Shown here: positions 6,602 through 14,475 of the stretch, one piece after another | Layout: each line of letters starts with the position of its first letter | Position numbering within the stretch: the stretch's first letter is position 1 | DNA from: Clostridiaceae bacterium | GTDB taxonomy: Bacteria; Bacillota; Clostridia; Lachnospirales; Lachnospiraceae | NCBI GenBank assembly: GCA_902362725.1 | Contig: CABIXM010000029.1 | Location: 1 to 34,969, forward strand | Length of the DNA: 34,969 bases | Direction of reading: 5' to 3' | Program-made: the position numbers and the translations under genes | Notes under the pieces: model-generated | What the model was told of the DNA's origin: nothing | Database searches by the model: none | What the model saw: the letters and a program-made list of their open reading frames with translations, nothing else

Positions 6602-7945
6602 ATGTCGAAAGATGAATATTTAATCACAGATCCACCCCTTAAAGCGCTGACTGTTTTTGCGATGCCGATGATCCTTGGCAGCTTTTTTCAACAAGTATAC
6701 AATATGGCCGATTCCATAATAGTTGGTCAATTTGTTGGATCCTCGGCACTTGCGGCTGTTGGTGCTTGTGCTGCACTGACCAATGTTTTTATTTGTGTGG
6801 CGCTTGGTGCTGGTGTGGGCGCAGGTGTGCTTGTAAGCCGCTATTTTGGTGCAAAAAATTATGGTAAAATGAAAACCATTGTGTCAACGTCCCTGATCAG
6901 CTTTTTGATCTTAAGCGTTGTCCTTGGTGTCTTTGGCTTTTGCTTTTCCCATTTCATGATGAGCGGATTACAGACCCCTGCCGATATATTGGAAGAAGCA
7001 GTATTGTATCTGCGTGTCTACTTTGTGGGGTTCCCGTTTCTATTCATGTACAACATTCTTTCCACCATGTTCACTTCCATCGGTGAATCCAAAATTCCGT
7101 TGGGACTGCTGATATTCTCATCTATCCTGAATATTTTTATGGATCTCTGGATGGTGGCTGGTCTTGGTCTGGGGGTGTTTGGTGTAGCCCTTGCGACCTT
7201 GATCGCACAAGGAATTTCTGCCGTGTTTTCGTTTTTGATCTTTCTGTCTCGGATGCGGCAATACAAGAGCTCCTTTAGCAGGTTCGACCGGCAGGAGCTG
7301 TATTCCATGCTTCGCATTGCGGTACCATCGGTTTTGCAGCAGTCCACAGTGTCTATCGGTATGATGATCGTGCAGGCAGTGGTAAATCCCTTCGGCACAC
7401 AGGCACTTGCCGGGTATGCGGCAACGATGCGGGTAGAAAATGTTTTTTCGCTGATCTTCGTATCCATCGGCAATGCAGTTTCGCCGTTTGTATCCCAGAA
7501 TCTTGGCGCAAAGAAAATTGAGCGTATCAAAAAAGGCTACCATGTTGCACTGGTGCTGGATCTGTGCTTTGCGGCCATTGCGTTTGTGACCATTGAAGCG
7601 CTGCATACGCAGATCTCCTCACTGTTCTTAGGAAAAGACGGAACGGCGTTTGCCTATCAGGTGTCTGGTGATTATATGAGGTGGATTGGTTACTTTTTCA
7701 TCTTCATGGGTATCAAGATGGCAACCGATGGAGTTCTTCGCGGACTTGGAATCATGCGGCCGTTTCTTATTGCAAATATGGTAAACCTTGCAATCCGCTT
7801 GTCTGTTGCTTTGATTTGTGCACCGCGTTTTGGCATTGCTTTTGTTTGGCTTGCAGTCCCGGCAGGTTGGCTTGCAAACTTCCTTATTTCCTATGCGGCG
7901 CTCAGAAGATCGTGGCCAGAGGATAAAGCAGCGGTATCTCAATGA
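6602..7945 (+). CDS. MATE-family multidrug/toxin efflux transporter
   Basis: 447 residues from ATG 6602 (GGGAAGGAATATAATC upstream; the TTG at 6584 is less likely). Twelve hydrophobic segments are arranged as two MatE repeats. Hallmarks are PMILGSFFQQVYNMADSIIV near the N-terminus, VGSSALAAVGACAA, GVLVSRYFGAKN, and the mirror segment near residue 250 (AVPSVLQQS, then FGTQALAGYAATMRVE). MATE proteins export cationic drugs and metabolites in exchange for Na+ or H+. Full length with no break. The gene is visibly more GC-rich than the decayed genes upstream, hinting at separate ancestry. It stands alone and ends before an IS remnant. Confidence 0.93.
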   Translation: MSKDEYLITDPPLKALTVFAMPMILGSFFQQVYNMADSIIVGQFVGSSALAAVGACAALTNVFICVALGAGVGAGVLVSRYFGAKNYGKMKTIVSTSLISFLILSVVLGVFGFCFSHFMMSGLQTPADILEEAVLYLRVYFVGFPFLFMYNILSTMFTSIGESKIPLGLLIFSSILNIFMDLWMVAGLGLGVFGVALATLIAQGISAVFSFLIFLSRMRQYKSSFSRFDRQELYSMLRIAVPSVLQQSTVSIGMMIVQAVVNPFGTQALAGYAATMRVENVFSLIFVSIGNAVSPFVSQNLGAKKIERIKKGYHVALVLDLCFAAIAFVTIEALHTQISSLFLGKDGTAFAYQVSGDYMRWIGYFFIFMGIKMATDGVLRGLGIMRPFLIANMVNLAIRLSVALICAPRFGIAFVWLAVPAGWLANFLISYAALRRSWPEDKAAVSQ

Positions 7946-8060
7946 TTTTATACAGCGTAGAGGTGCTTTGTTCTGACGGGTTCCACTTACAGAGAATGTG
8001 ACGCGAAAAAAATTCGCCGGTGTTCCGTGTGATGATAAAAATAGACCCCGGCAAGTGATA

Positions 8061-8170
8061 TGTACCCCCAATACTGGACACTCAGTATTGGGGGGATTTT
8101 TATGAAATACAGTTATGAGTACAAAAAGCAATGCGTGGAATTGTATCGACAAGGGAAATGGCCAGAAACA
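8061..8170 (+). mobile_element. Left-end remnant of an IS3-family-like insertion sequence
   Basis: TGTACCCCCAATACTGGACA at 8061 resembles IS3/IS150-type left ends. An ORF from ATG 8102 begins MKYSYEYKKQCVELYRQGKW, typical of an IS3-family OrfA N-terminus, but leaves homology after ~26 residues and ends at 8257. A 12-bp inverted repeat (8065-8076 with 8083-8094) overlaps the end and, with the following TTTTT, may also terminate MATE transcription. Only the first ~110 bp of the element remain. Confidence 0.6.
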
Positions 8171-8301
8171 CCAGTGGGAGAAAAGCAGAAAAATTTTCAC
8201 AAGACGATACGGAAGATATACTCACTGCTTTTATTATCTCTGTTTTGGCGGGTGTAGTTTGCCACTACATTTGCAAATGGTTGGACGGAGATAACGAGTA
8301 A
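8158..8301 (+). CDS. Small single-pass membrane protein, hypothetical
   Basis: 47 residues from ATG 8158: a charged N-terminus (QDDTEDIL) and one transmembrane helix (LTAFIISVLAGVVCHYICKW) ending LDGDNE. This resembles short unnamed proteins often found at the edges of clostridial mobile elements. The ribosome site AAGGG is close to the ATG. The first residues overlap the truncated IS ORF in another frame, so the native start may have been replaced when the IS landed. Confidence 0.5.
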   Translation: MARNTSGRKAEKFSQDDTEDILTAFIISVLAGVVCHYICKWLDGDNE

Positions 8302-8345
8302 AGGCAACCAGCCTAAGGATTAAGCCACCTTGCCCAAACGGAATA

Positions 8346-8379
8346 AAAATCCCCAGTAGCTGCAACTACTGGGGATTTT
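8346..8379. terminator. Terminator at the ICE edge
   Basis: AAAATCCCCAGTAG (8346-8359) and CTACTGGGGATTTT (8366-8379) form a perfect 14-bp stem with a 6-nt loop. It can work in both directions and insulates the ICE recombinase from the left flank. Confidence 0.8.
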
Positions 8380-8476
8380 GTTGCCCTTACGGACTACTCA
8401 CTACTTTTTGCCTATGCATATAATATGATTAGCGCCTATTAGGAAAACACACTGTCAAAGGGGTTTGTAGCGGGGG

Positions 8477-10159
8477 TTAGCCCGCTACTGCGGTATCTTC
8501 CGTAGTGTTAATTTCAATGTACTCTGCAATCTTGTGGAGCTCGTCAGCAAATTTGAATTTCACGCTGATATTGCCGTTTTCATAGACCTTGATATAGTCC
8601 ACAAGCTCAACCAAGATTTCACGGTTGAGGGCTTCAATGTTCTGATACTTCATAAAGGCTACCAGTGCAGGATGCTCATTGTCCACACCGTTTGCCAGTT
8701 CTGCGCGTTCAGCGTTCAGCCGGGTAAGCACCGCGGAAATATCAGAAGTCTGCCGTTCATAGTCAGCCTTCATATCCCGGTATTCCTGCTGGGTGATTTC
8801 ACCGTCTTTCCAGTCCTGATAAAGAGATTGCTTGTAGCGTGTTATCTTTATCAGTTCCCGCTCTTTTGCAGCTATCAGATCGTCCAGTCGGTAAGACTGG
8901 CTTTTTTTGATTGGAGCGGAATTGATCTGCGTTACGATTTCTGAGTAGGAAACAGCTAAATGTACCTGATGCTGTACGGCGAACAGAACAGCAGCCTCCA
9001 GCCGTTCATGCTTGATTGAGTGCATGGTGCAGGCTGTCCGGGAACGGTTCTTGTAGGTTGAGCAAGAATAATATACATTGTTGTTCTTGCTAACGCATCG
9101 GGTAATGGCCCGCCCGCAATCGGCACATTTCAGAAAGCCGCTGAATAAATGTACCTCACGGCCTTTCGGGGAAGTACGGGTATCACGCTGTAAGAGAGCC
9201 TGTACCTTATCGAAAGTTTCATAGTCGATAATGGCCTCATGTGTTCCAGCCACTTCCACCCATTCCTCGCGGGGAACAGCTTCAATCTGGTGTACCTTGT
9301 AGCTTTTCACCCGGCTCCGGCCTTGGGCTAAGTCCCCGGTGTAGGTCGGATTGGTAAGAATGGAGTGGATCATGCGGGCTCCCCACATAGGATCGTCATA
9401 CCCTCTTGTCGAAACAGGCAAGCCCTTTTGTACCTTGTAAGCCGAGGGGCTCGGTACGCCGTGTTCGTTCAGGTACAACGCGATAGCACGTTTTGATGAC
9501 CCTTGAATAAGCATTGTGAAAATGAGTTTGACATTTTCAGCAGCATCGGGATCAACAATCAGTCTGTGCTTGTCCTTTGGGTGCTTTACATAGCCGTAAG
9601 GAGCAAATGCTCCGATATACTGGCCGTTGCGCCGCTTGTAATCAAATACCTGCCGGATCTTTTTGGAAGTCTGATAGCAGTAATTATCGTTCATCACGTT
9701 TGTAATGGGAACGATGATATTTGAAACGCTGTCGGGGTTCTTGTAGCTGTCCACATTCTCAGCAAGGCTGATAAAGCGAACACCCATTTGAACAAACAGG
9801 TTATCGATCAAACTTCCGGCATCGCTATAATTTCGTGCGAAGCGGGACAGGTCTTTTACTATAACGCAGTTGATTTTACCACTCATGACATCCGCCAAGA
9901 GCCGTTGAAAATCTTCACGGTTGGCGTCCGTTCCAGTATGACCATCATCCACATATTCCGTGATGCTTTCAAACTCGTCAATGTTGCATCGGTAAAAATC
10001 GTTCAGTAGGTCACGCTGGTTCTTTACGCTGTTGCTATCGTCTTTTCCTTTTTTCAAATCTTCCTTTGAAAGCCGGATATAGATGCCCAGCCGCCAGCGG
10101 CGGATTGTGTAAGAGGGAGAGAAACTCTGCTGATACCCTCTGTTTTTTGCTCGTGCCAT
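8477..10159 (-). CDS. Large serine recombinase (ICE integrase)
   Basis: 560 residues, ATG at 10159 with AAGGAGGAACA upstream. Domains: resolvase catalytic domain ~20-170 with nucleophile S31 in YIRLSKED and the motif VKDLSRFARN; recombinase domain ~185-300 (YGYVKHPKDKHRLIVD); zinc ribbon with CADCGRAITRC and YYSCSTYKNRSRTAC; coiled coil ~425-490 (LDDLIAAKERELIKITRYKQ); and C-terminal beta strands. Enzymes of this type (TndX/TnpX relatives) integrate and excise circular elements using one protein and short core sites. Its position at the ICE edge, reading toward the border, fits the role of ICE integrase. A hairpin (8467-8488) covers the stop codon. Confidence 0.93.
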   Translation of the reverse strand: MARAKNRGYQQSFSPSYTIRRWRLGIYIRLSKEDLKKGKDDSNSVKNQRDLLNDFYRCNIDEFESITEYVDDGHTGTDANREDFQRLLADVMSGKINCVIVKDLSRFARNYSDAGSLIDNLFVQMGVRFISLAENVDSYKNPDSVSNIIVPITNVMNDNYCYQTSKKIRQVFDYKRRNGQYIGAFAPYGYVKHPKDKHRLIVDPDAAENVKLIFTMLIQGSSKRAIALYLNEHGVPSPSAYKVQKGLPVSTRGYDDPMWGARMIHSILTNPTYTGDLAQGRSRVKSYKVHQIEAVPREEWVEVAGTHEAIIDYETFDKVQALLQRDTRTSPKGREVHLFSGFLKCADCGRAITRCVSKNNNVYYSCSTYKNRSRTACTMHSIKHERLEAAVLFAVQHQVHLAVSYSEIVTQINSAPIKKSQSYRLDDLIAAKERELIKITRYKQSLYQDWKDGEITQQEYRDMKADYERQTSDISAVLTRLNAERAELANGVDNEHPALVAFMKYQNIEALNREILVELVDYIKVYENGNISVKFKFADELHKIAEYIEINTTEDTAVAG

Positions 10160-10190
10160 TGTTCCTCCTTCCCTATCACATTACACTTAT

Positions 10191-10219
10191 ATTATAACTC
10201 TGTCCGGGGAGGACAACAA
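10191..10219 (-). promoter_or_regulatory. Promoter of the ICE recombinase gene with dyad in the spacer
   Basis: On the minus strand TTGTTG (10214-10219), 17 bp, TATAAT (10191-10196), ~30 bp before the ATG. The spacer and -35 contain the dyad GTCC-GGGGA-GGAC (10202-10214), a possible operator. The palindrome at 10231-10253 lies 11 bp further upstream. Confidence 0.7.
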
Positions 10220-10230
10220 GGATGCCTCCG

Positions 10231-10253
10231 CTTCGGGACACTTTGTCTCGAAG
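10231..10253. repeat. ICE palindrome copy 1
   Basis: CTTCGGGACA, spacer CTT, TGTCTCGAAG; one mismatch between arms. It lies between the DUF6870 gene and the recombinase promoter. Confidence 0.8.
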
Positions 10254-10264
10254 AAGCAAAACGA

Positions 10265-10284
10265 GCTGTAACCGAAGTTACAGC
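10265..10284 (-). terminator. Hairpin at the end of the DUF6870 gene
   Basis: GCTGTAAC/GTTACAGC around CGAA; on the minus strand the loop is a C-UUCG-G tetraloop, unusually stable. The TAA stop codon lies in the stem, and TTTT follows on the minus strand. Probably a terminator or attenuator before the recombinase promoter. Confidence 0.6.
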
Positions 10285-10544
10285 CCGCTTCTTTGCCGCA
10301 GCAGGAAATCCGTCAGCTTATCTTGGAGAGATGGCCCGCTTTCAGCAAATTCAATTTTCACGCCAACACCACCGATGCAAAAGCAGTATGGATTTTTGAC
10401 AGTCTGCAAAAATCGAGTGATGCGCTCCTTTCGGGAAAGCGCATTGTCAAAGGTCATACCGCTCACATCAGGCAGGGACTCGGCAGCCACCGCGCCAATG
10501 TCAACGCTTCTCATTTGTTCAAGTTCCTGTGTAGTTAATTTCAC
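10278..10544 (-). CDS. DUF6870-like ICE protein
   Basis: 88 residues from a GTG at 10544 with AAGGAGGTTTACC directly upstream. The pattern LTTQELEQMRSVDI, then a two-strand segment NPYCFCIGGVGVKIEFAESG and LQDKLTDFLL, is that of short proteins annotated DUF6870 near ICE integration modules. The function is unknown. The longer frame extending to 10730 has no ribosome site. It lies between two palindrome copies and just upstream of the recombinase gene, so a role in regulating excision is possible but unproven. The family name is given from memory of the pattern. Confidence 0.7.
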   Translation of the reverse strand: MKLTTQELEQMRSVDIGAVAAESLPDVSGMTFDNALSRKERITRFLQTVKNPYCFCIGGVGVKIEFAESGPSLQDKLTDFLLRQRSGL

Positions 10545-10644
10545 GGTAAACCTCCTTCGCAGATTGATAGAACGCCTCCCTCTGTTTGGTAGGGAAACGC
10601 AACAGGCCAGCACCACTGGGATGCTGGCCTGTTGCCTTACTCCA

Positions 10645-10667
10645 CCTTGGGACACTTTGTCTCGAGG
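10645..10667. repeat. ICE palindrome copy 2
   Basis: CCTTGGGACA, spacer CTT, TGTCTCGAGG; two positions are G-T rather than matched. It is upstream of the DUF6870 gene. Confidence 0.75.
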
Positions 10668-11013
10668 TTTATTATAGTTTTTGAATATTAGAGAGCGCCG
10701 CACATATTTACTTGGCCTGTCCAAAGACAATCTTTATTTTCTGTGCGGCGCTCTCAACGCAAGTAAAGCGACACGCCCGGAGGAACAGGCAGCCAACCTG
10801 TTCAGCGCCGGATCATGGCCTTGGGATGGCCGGGCTCATTTACGATGTTGGTGTTGTTCGCTCAATCTCTTTTTGGAAATGTCACCGCGCACCCACCGTC
10901 TGGCTCCCCGAACTTACTCAGGGTTGCCGTTATTCCCTTGCGTTAGGAAGAAAACCTCCTCTCATAAACCGAGACATTTTTTCATCAATTCCAAGTGGGT
11001 TAAGATGAAAAAA
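10668..11013. other. 346-bp gene-free stretch between DUF6870 and sigma-like genes
   Basis: No gene with a ribosome site on either strand. On the minus strand, short open pieces in shifting frames (LPNARE near 10950; SKFGEPDGGCAVTFPKRD ending at 10862) look like a decayed small gene. A 14-bp inverted repeat at 10691-10755 is listed separately. Confidence 0.5.
10691..10755. repeat. 14-bp perfect inverted repeat with 37-nt loop
   Basis: GAGAGCGCCGCACA (10691-10704) and TGTGCGGCGCTCTC (10742-10755). The GC-rich stem would be stable in RNA of either strand. No T-run follows, so it is probably structural or regulatory rather than a terminator. Confidence 0.7.
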
Positions 11014-11424
11014 TCAAAAAGTTTTTTTCATGCGTTCAAGGCCACGCTTGATCGACTGGCGAATAGACTCCTCATGTACGCCCTCGGCCTCGGCAATTTC
11101 CTTAATCGACTTGCCAAGAATGATATGTGCGTCAATTCTGCGGCCCTGAATCTCCGGCAGAGAATTGAGAGCGTTCCACAGACGAAGAAAGGTTTCCATT
11201 CGTTCAAGGAGCTCCTGCGAGGTCGGCTCATGCAGGCAAGCGGAATATTCAATCCCGTCATCGCAGTCCAAAGAATACTGCGCCTTGTGCCGGGAGAGCC
11301 GCCGCTGGTAGGCCATTTCATAGCGGGCATCGGCCTTGAATACCTCGGCCACCTCGTCAGAAACTTCGATAAGCTGATCCTGCGTGTACCAATAATAAAA
11401 ATCTTTCAGATTGATAGTAGTCAT
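11014..11424 (-). CDS. Sigma-70 region-4-like regulator of the ICE
   Basis: 136 residues from ATG 11424, with GGAGGATTTTACG upstream. The C-terminal ~50 residues form a sigma region 4 helix-turn-helix (GKSIKEIAEAEGVHEESIRQ then SIKRGLERMKK). The N-terminal part (LKDFYYWYTQDQLIEVSDEV) matches small ICE/phage sigma-like proteins lacking region 2. Such proteins may act as transcription factors on ICE promoters rather than full sigma factors. It lies next to a palindrome copy (11500-11522) ~75 bp upstream and near the integration module, so it probably controls ICE genes (inference). Confidence 0.85.
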   Translation of the reverse strand: MTTINLKDFYYWYTQDQLIEVSDEVAEVFKADARYEMAYQRRLSRHKAQYSLDCDDGIEYSACLHEPTSQELLERMETFLRLWNALNSLPEIQGRRIDAHIILGKSIKEIAEAEGVHEESIRQSIKRGLERMKKTF

Positions 11425-11499
11425 CGTAAAATCCTCCATTTCAGTTTGTTCGGGGTTGGTCGGAAACGAAATGGAGTAACGGCGGAGAACGGCACCGCA

Positions 11500-11522
11500 C
11501 CTCGGGACACTTTGTCTCGAAG
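11500..11522. repeat. ICE palindrome copy 3
   Basis: CCTCGGGACA, spacer CTT, TGTCTCGAAG. It has the same TGTCTCG right arm as copies 1 and 2. It lies upstream of the sigma-like gene. Confidence 0.75.
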
Positions 11523-11869
11523 TCTGGAAAGCAAAATGCGCCTGCGCGACACAAAGCCGCACAAGCGCATGAAAATATATTATCGGTTATGTACTGTTTA
11601 ATTTCACATTCAAAGCCGGACTGCTCCGATGGAGGGGCTACGCTTTTTTTAGCTGGTGCAGATCATGGATACTGCGAAACAAAAAGAAGGACACGGTAAA
11701 TTAACCTCCAATCGGCTACCGTGTCCCTGCAAGTCGTCATAGGTTTGTGTAAACGCAAAGAAACGGCGGCTCTGAAAATCAAAGCCGCCGTTTCATAGGC
11801 GCGTGAAAATGTGTCTGCTCTGCGACGGCTTTTTTCTTTTGCCGTCGCGCGGCAGATTAACATATGAAA
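11523..11869. other. 347-bp gene-free stretch with three hairpins at the cargo border
   Basis: Between the sigma-like gene and the cargo permease. It holds stems GGACACGGTA/TACCGTGTCC (11689-11726), AAACGGCGGCT/AGCCGCCGTTT (11761-11793) and GCGACGGC/GCCGTCGC (11822-11848). The 66-codon minus frame at 11663-11863 runs straight through them and has no ribosome site. It is likely where the cargo was joined to the ICE backbone. Confidence 0.55.
11761..11793. terminator. Strong hairpin downstream of the cargo ABC operon
   Basis: AAACGGCGGCT and AGCCGCCGTTT with an 11-nt loop, flanked by A-rich and T-rich ends. With GCGACGGC/GCCGTCGC (11822-11848) just closer to the permease stop, it probably ends cargo transcription on the minus strand. 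Confidence 0.6.
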
Positions 11870-13678
11870 CTATAATTCATTGATGGTTGCAGTAATCGAC
11901 ATATTGCGAATTCGTTTTGCCGGAGCATATACAGCTGCGATTGCCGCAATCGAGACAAACAGAAGAATAACGCCCAAAGAGATAATTGGGAACTGCCACA
12001 CAGCAGATGGAAAATGCCCTGCAATAAGGAAATCATACAGCGATTTGCTAAGCGGCAAGCCAATAGCACAACCAACAACGCACCCCAAAACAGCATAGGT
12101 GAATGCTTCACAAGCAATCATTTTCGTCATTTGCCGTTCATCCATTCCTACTGCCCGCATAGCTCCATATTGCTTCATTCTGGCAGACACACTCATGGAA
12201 ATGCTATTGACAATGTTCATTACCGTTACCAGTGCAATAATTGCCAAAAACGCATAAACACAGAAAACAAAAGCCAGATAAGTTCCCGTAGTGCGCTCGT
12301 CGCGTTTGTCTCGAAAGCTATATGTTTGATCTACGGAATTCTGGATTGCCTGAACATTTTCGTCCGTAACATCTCCCGTTGTTTGTATCAGCACAAGAGA
12401 ATAACCTTCCTCTCCTGTCAAACGGACAAATGTTTCATCAGAGGTAATCAATGTGAGCTTTCCATTTGTCAATCCATTCTCACTAAATGGGTCGTTTTTT
12501 AACAGTCCGGCTATGGTAAGGGTTTCATCCCCAATCTGAACAGTGTCACCGATTTTCCATGTGCTGTCCTGATCGGATGTTGCCAAAACAAAATTGCTGT
12601 CCCCAAAAACTTTGGACAGATCACTCCCCCTTTTCAAAGCACTGTCTTTTTTCAGACATTGTAAATCAAAATCATCATAAGAAATCATGTCGGTTGTACC
12701 GGAAAATCCGGTATCGCTATTTAATCTGGCAGGAACATCAAACGCGCTACGCCGCCCGTAAACCTCTCTCACTCCATCCATTGCACGGATGGATGTAAGC
12801 AATTCCCGAGGAATCGCATTACCGTCATCACTTGCAATATCAATATCTGATGTGGCAGCTGACTGAGGTATCAAATAATCCACAAAATCGATCATAACGG
12901 AAAAACTCAAAAATAAGATGATACTAAGTGCAAAAGAACCTGTCATCAGAAATAAATTTTTCTTCCCGGAGACCGCATGGTCGATACCGAGAAGCGCTTC
13001 AATCTTTCCGAATCCTGTATACTGGCAATGATGCATTGTTTTTCCGTGGTCTGCATTTCCAGACACCGCTGTGATAGGAGATACTTTCGCGGCATGTTTC
13101 GCCGGAGCATTTGCGGCGATCAGTACAGTAATCAGTCCAACAAAGATACCGCAGACAATGCCAAAAATACTGATACCAAAGAGGGGAATATCAGAAAATT
13201 CTTCTCTGACCACAAAGCGTAGTACCGCACATAGCCCCCATGTTGTAACAACCCCTAAAATAAGACCGATGGGTACAGCCGTTTTGCACCAGTTCAATGC
13301 CTCCAGACGAACAAACCGAATAATCTGCTGCTTACTCATACCAATGCAACGCATCATTCCAAAAAATTTAGTTCTCTGGGCAACGCTACTGTTCATACTG
13401 CTGGAAATCATCAAAACGCCTGCAATCAAAATCAGCAGGAACAGAACAACCGCAACAGAAAGAAGGGTTTGCCCCATGGAACTGCCGAGCAAGTCTCCAA
13501 TAGAGAAACTTCCATGCTTACCAACCAATCGGGCCTGTTCCATCCGAAAATCCATTTCTGCCATACTGAATACTGCTGTTACCATAAACACAGCAAATAC
13601 AATGCAAAGCAGCGTCATACGATTTTGTCGGCGGTGAACTTTAGCGGAGATGGGAATAAGACTAAGATAGCTTTTCAT
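11870..13678 (-). CDS. ABC transporter permease, FtsX/MacB type
   Basis: 602 residues with about eight transmembrane helices: ~21-42; three in a first FtsX domain (~71-190); ~240-268; and three in a second FtsX domain (~465-590). A ~185-residue extracytoplasmic domain lies between helices 5 and 6. The paired motifs FFGMMRCIGMSKQQIIRFV and QYGAMRAVGMDERQMTKMI are the coupling segments that contact the ATPase. This layout fits peptide or antibiotic export, immunity or mechanotransmission transporters; it has fewer helices than the ten of BceB. The start overlaps the ATPase stop by 4 bp (ATGA), so the two are coupled. The substrate is unknown; resistance to a cell-envelope peptide is the likeliest guess given the adjacent sensor genes. 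Confidence 0.9.
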   Translation of the reverse strand: MKSYLSLIPISAKVHRRQNRMTLLCIVFAVFMVTAVFSMAEMDFRMEQARLVGKHGSFSIGDLLGSSMGQTLLSVAVVLFLLILIAGVLMISSSMNSSVAQRTKFFGMMRCIGMSKQQIIRFVRLEALNWCKTAVPIGLILGVVTTWGLCAVLRFVVREEFSDIPLFGISIFGIVCGIFVGLITVLIAANAPAKHAAKVSPITAVSGNADHGKTMHHCQYTGFGKIEALLGIDHAVSGKKNLFLMTGSFALSIILFLSFSVMIDFVDYLIPQSAATSDIDIASDDGNAIPRELLTSIRAMDGVREVYGRRSAFDVPARLNSDTGFSGTTDMISYDDFDLQCLKKDSALKRGSDLSKVFGDSNFVLATSDQDSTWKIGDTVQIGDETLTIAGLLKNDPFSENGLTNGKLTLITSDETFVRLTGEEGYSLVLIQTTGDVTDENVQAIQNSVDQTYSFRDKRDERTTGTYLAFVFCVYAFLAIIALVTVMNIVNSISMSVSARMKQYGAMRAVGMDERQMTKMIACEAFTYAVLGCVVGCAIGLPLSKSLYDFLIAGHFPSAVWQFPIISLGVILLFVSIAAIAAVYAPAKRIRNMSITATINEL

Positions 13679-14358
13679 TCACGGCACCTCCCAAAATCAG
13701 TCAAAGTGCCATCCGATACCTGTAATACCCGGTCTGCCGTTTGCGCAATACCGCGGTTGTGGGTAATCATAATGATGGTCTGCTCGTATTTTTTCGATGT
13801 TTCTTTGAGCAATGCTATGACCTCACTGCTGTTTTGTGAATCCAAATTTCCTGTTGGCTCGTCTGCCAGAATCAGAGAAGGACGGGTAATCAATGCGCGG
13901 CCAATCGCCACTCTCTGCTGCTGGCCGCCGGATAACTGGCTCGGCAAATGGTTACGGCGTTCTTTCAGATTAAGAACAGTAAGCAGTTCTTCCAGATATT
14001 TTTTGTCCGGCTTCTGATAGTCAAGCAGTACAGGAAAAATAATATTTTGCTCTACCGTAAGCTCTGGCACAAGGTTGAACGCCTGAAAAATAAATCCGAT
14101 ATTTCTGCGACGGAAGACGGTCAACTTCTTGTCGTTCATAGAAAAAATATCCTTGCCGTCAATCAATACCTTACCCGACGTAGGCGTGTCCAATGCGCCG
14201 ATCATATTCAGCAACGTACTTTTACCAGAACCGGATTCTCCAACGATTGCCACATATTCTCCTTTGGGAACAGAAAAACTAACATCTTTCAAAGCCTTGA
14301 CTGTGGTTTCTCCGCTGCCATAGGTTTTACAAATATTTTTGACTTCTAATAAGTTCAT
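13675..14358 (-). CDS. ABC transporter ATP-binding protein (MacB/LolD-like)
   Basis: 227 residues, ATG 14358 behind GAGGTGTTTGCACG. Walker A GESGSGKST (~40-48), Q-loop QAFNLVPEL, signature LSGGQQQR, Walker B LILADEPTGNLD and the H-loop MITHN are all intact. The NLDS after Walker B is characteristic of the MacB/LolD/FtsE group that works with FtsX-type permeases. It energises the permease encoded immediately downstream. The 111-bp gap upstream, after the kinase gene, carries a candidate response-regulator box, so the pair may be switched separately from the regulatory genes. Confidence 0.95.
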   Translation of the reverse strand: MNLLEVKNICKTYGSGETTVKALKDVSFSVPKGEYVAIVGESGSGKSTLLNMIGALDTPTSGKVLIDGKDIFSMNDKKLTVFRRRNIGFIFQAFNLVPELTVEQNIIFPVLLDYQKPDKKYLEELLTVLNLKERRNHLPSQLSGGQQQRVAIGRALITRPSLILADEPTGNLDSQNSSEVIALLKETSKKYEQTIIMITHNRGIAQTADRVLQVSDGTLTDFGRCRE

Positions 14359-14458
14359 CGTGCAAACACCTCTTTCTCAATGATTTTGCTGTCGTAAACG
14401 GGTAAACTTTCGTTCCTGTCTACGATGGAAAGAATAGCACCCTAATATTACTGTAGCC

Positions 14459-14475
14459 CTACAACCAGCCTACAA
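14459..14475 (-). promoter_or_regulatory. Candidate response-regulator binding site before the ABC genes
   Basis: Two direct TTGTAGG copies on the minus strand (first hexamer 14470-14475, second 14459-14464), 11 bp apart, the one-helical-turn spacing used by OmpR-family regulators. The first copy contains the stop codon of the kinase gene. The ABC genes begin ~100 bp downstream. Confidence 0.45.

Noticed and set aside
10712..11008. 98-codon plus-strand ORF in the gap before the sigma-like gene
   Set aside because: No ribosome site, no family resemblance, and it starts inside the inverted-repeat loop.
10681..11601. 306-codon plus-strand ORF
   Set aside because: Most of it is antisense to the well-supported sigma-like gene, and it crosses the inverted repeat; there is no ribosome site.
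11663..11863. 66-codon minus-strand ORF between the cargo and sigma-like genes
   Set aside because: It traverses three strong hairpins and has no ribosome site or recognisable domain.
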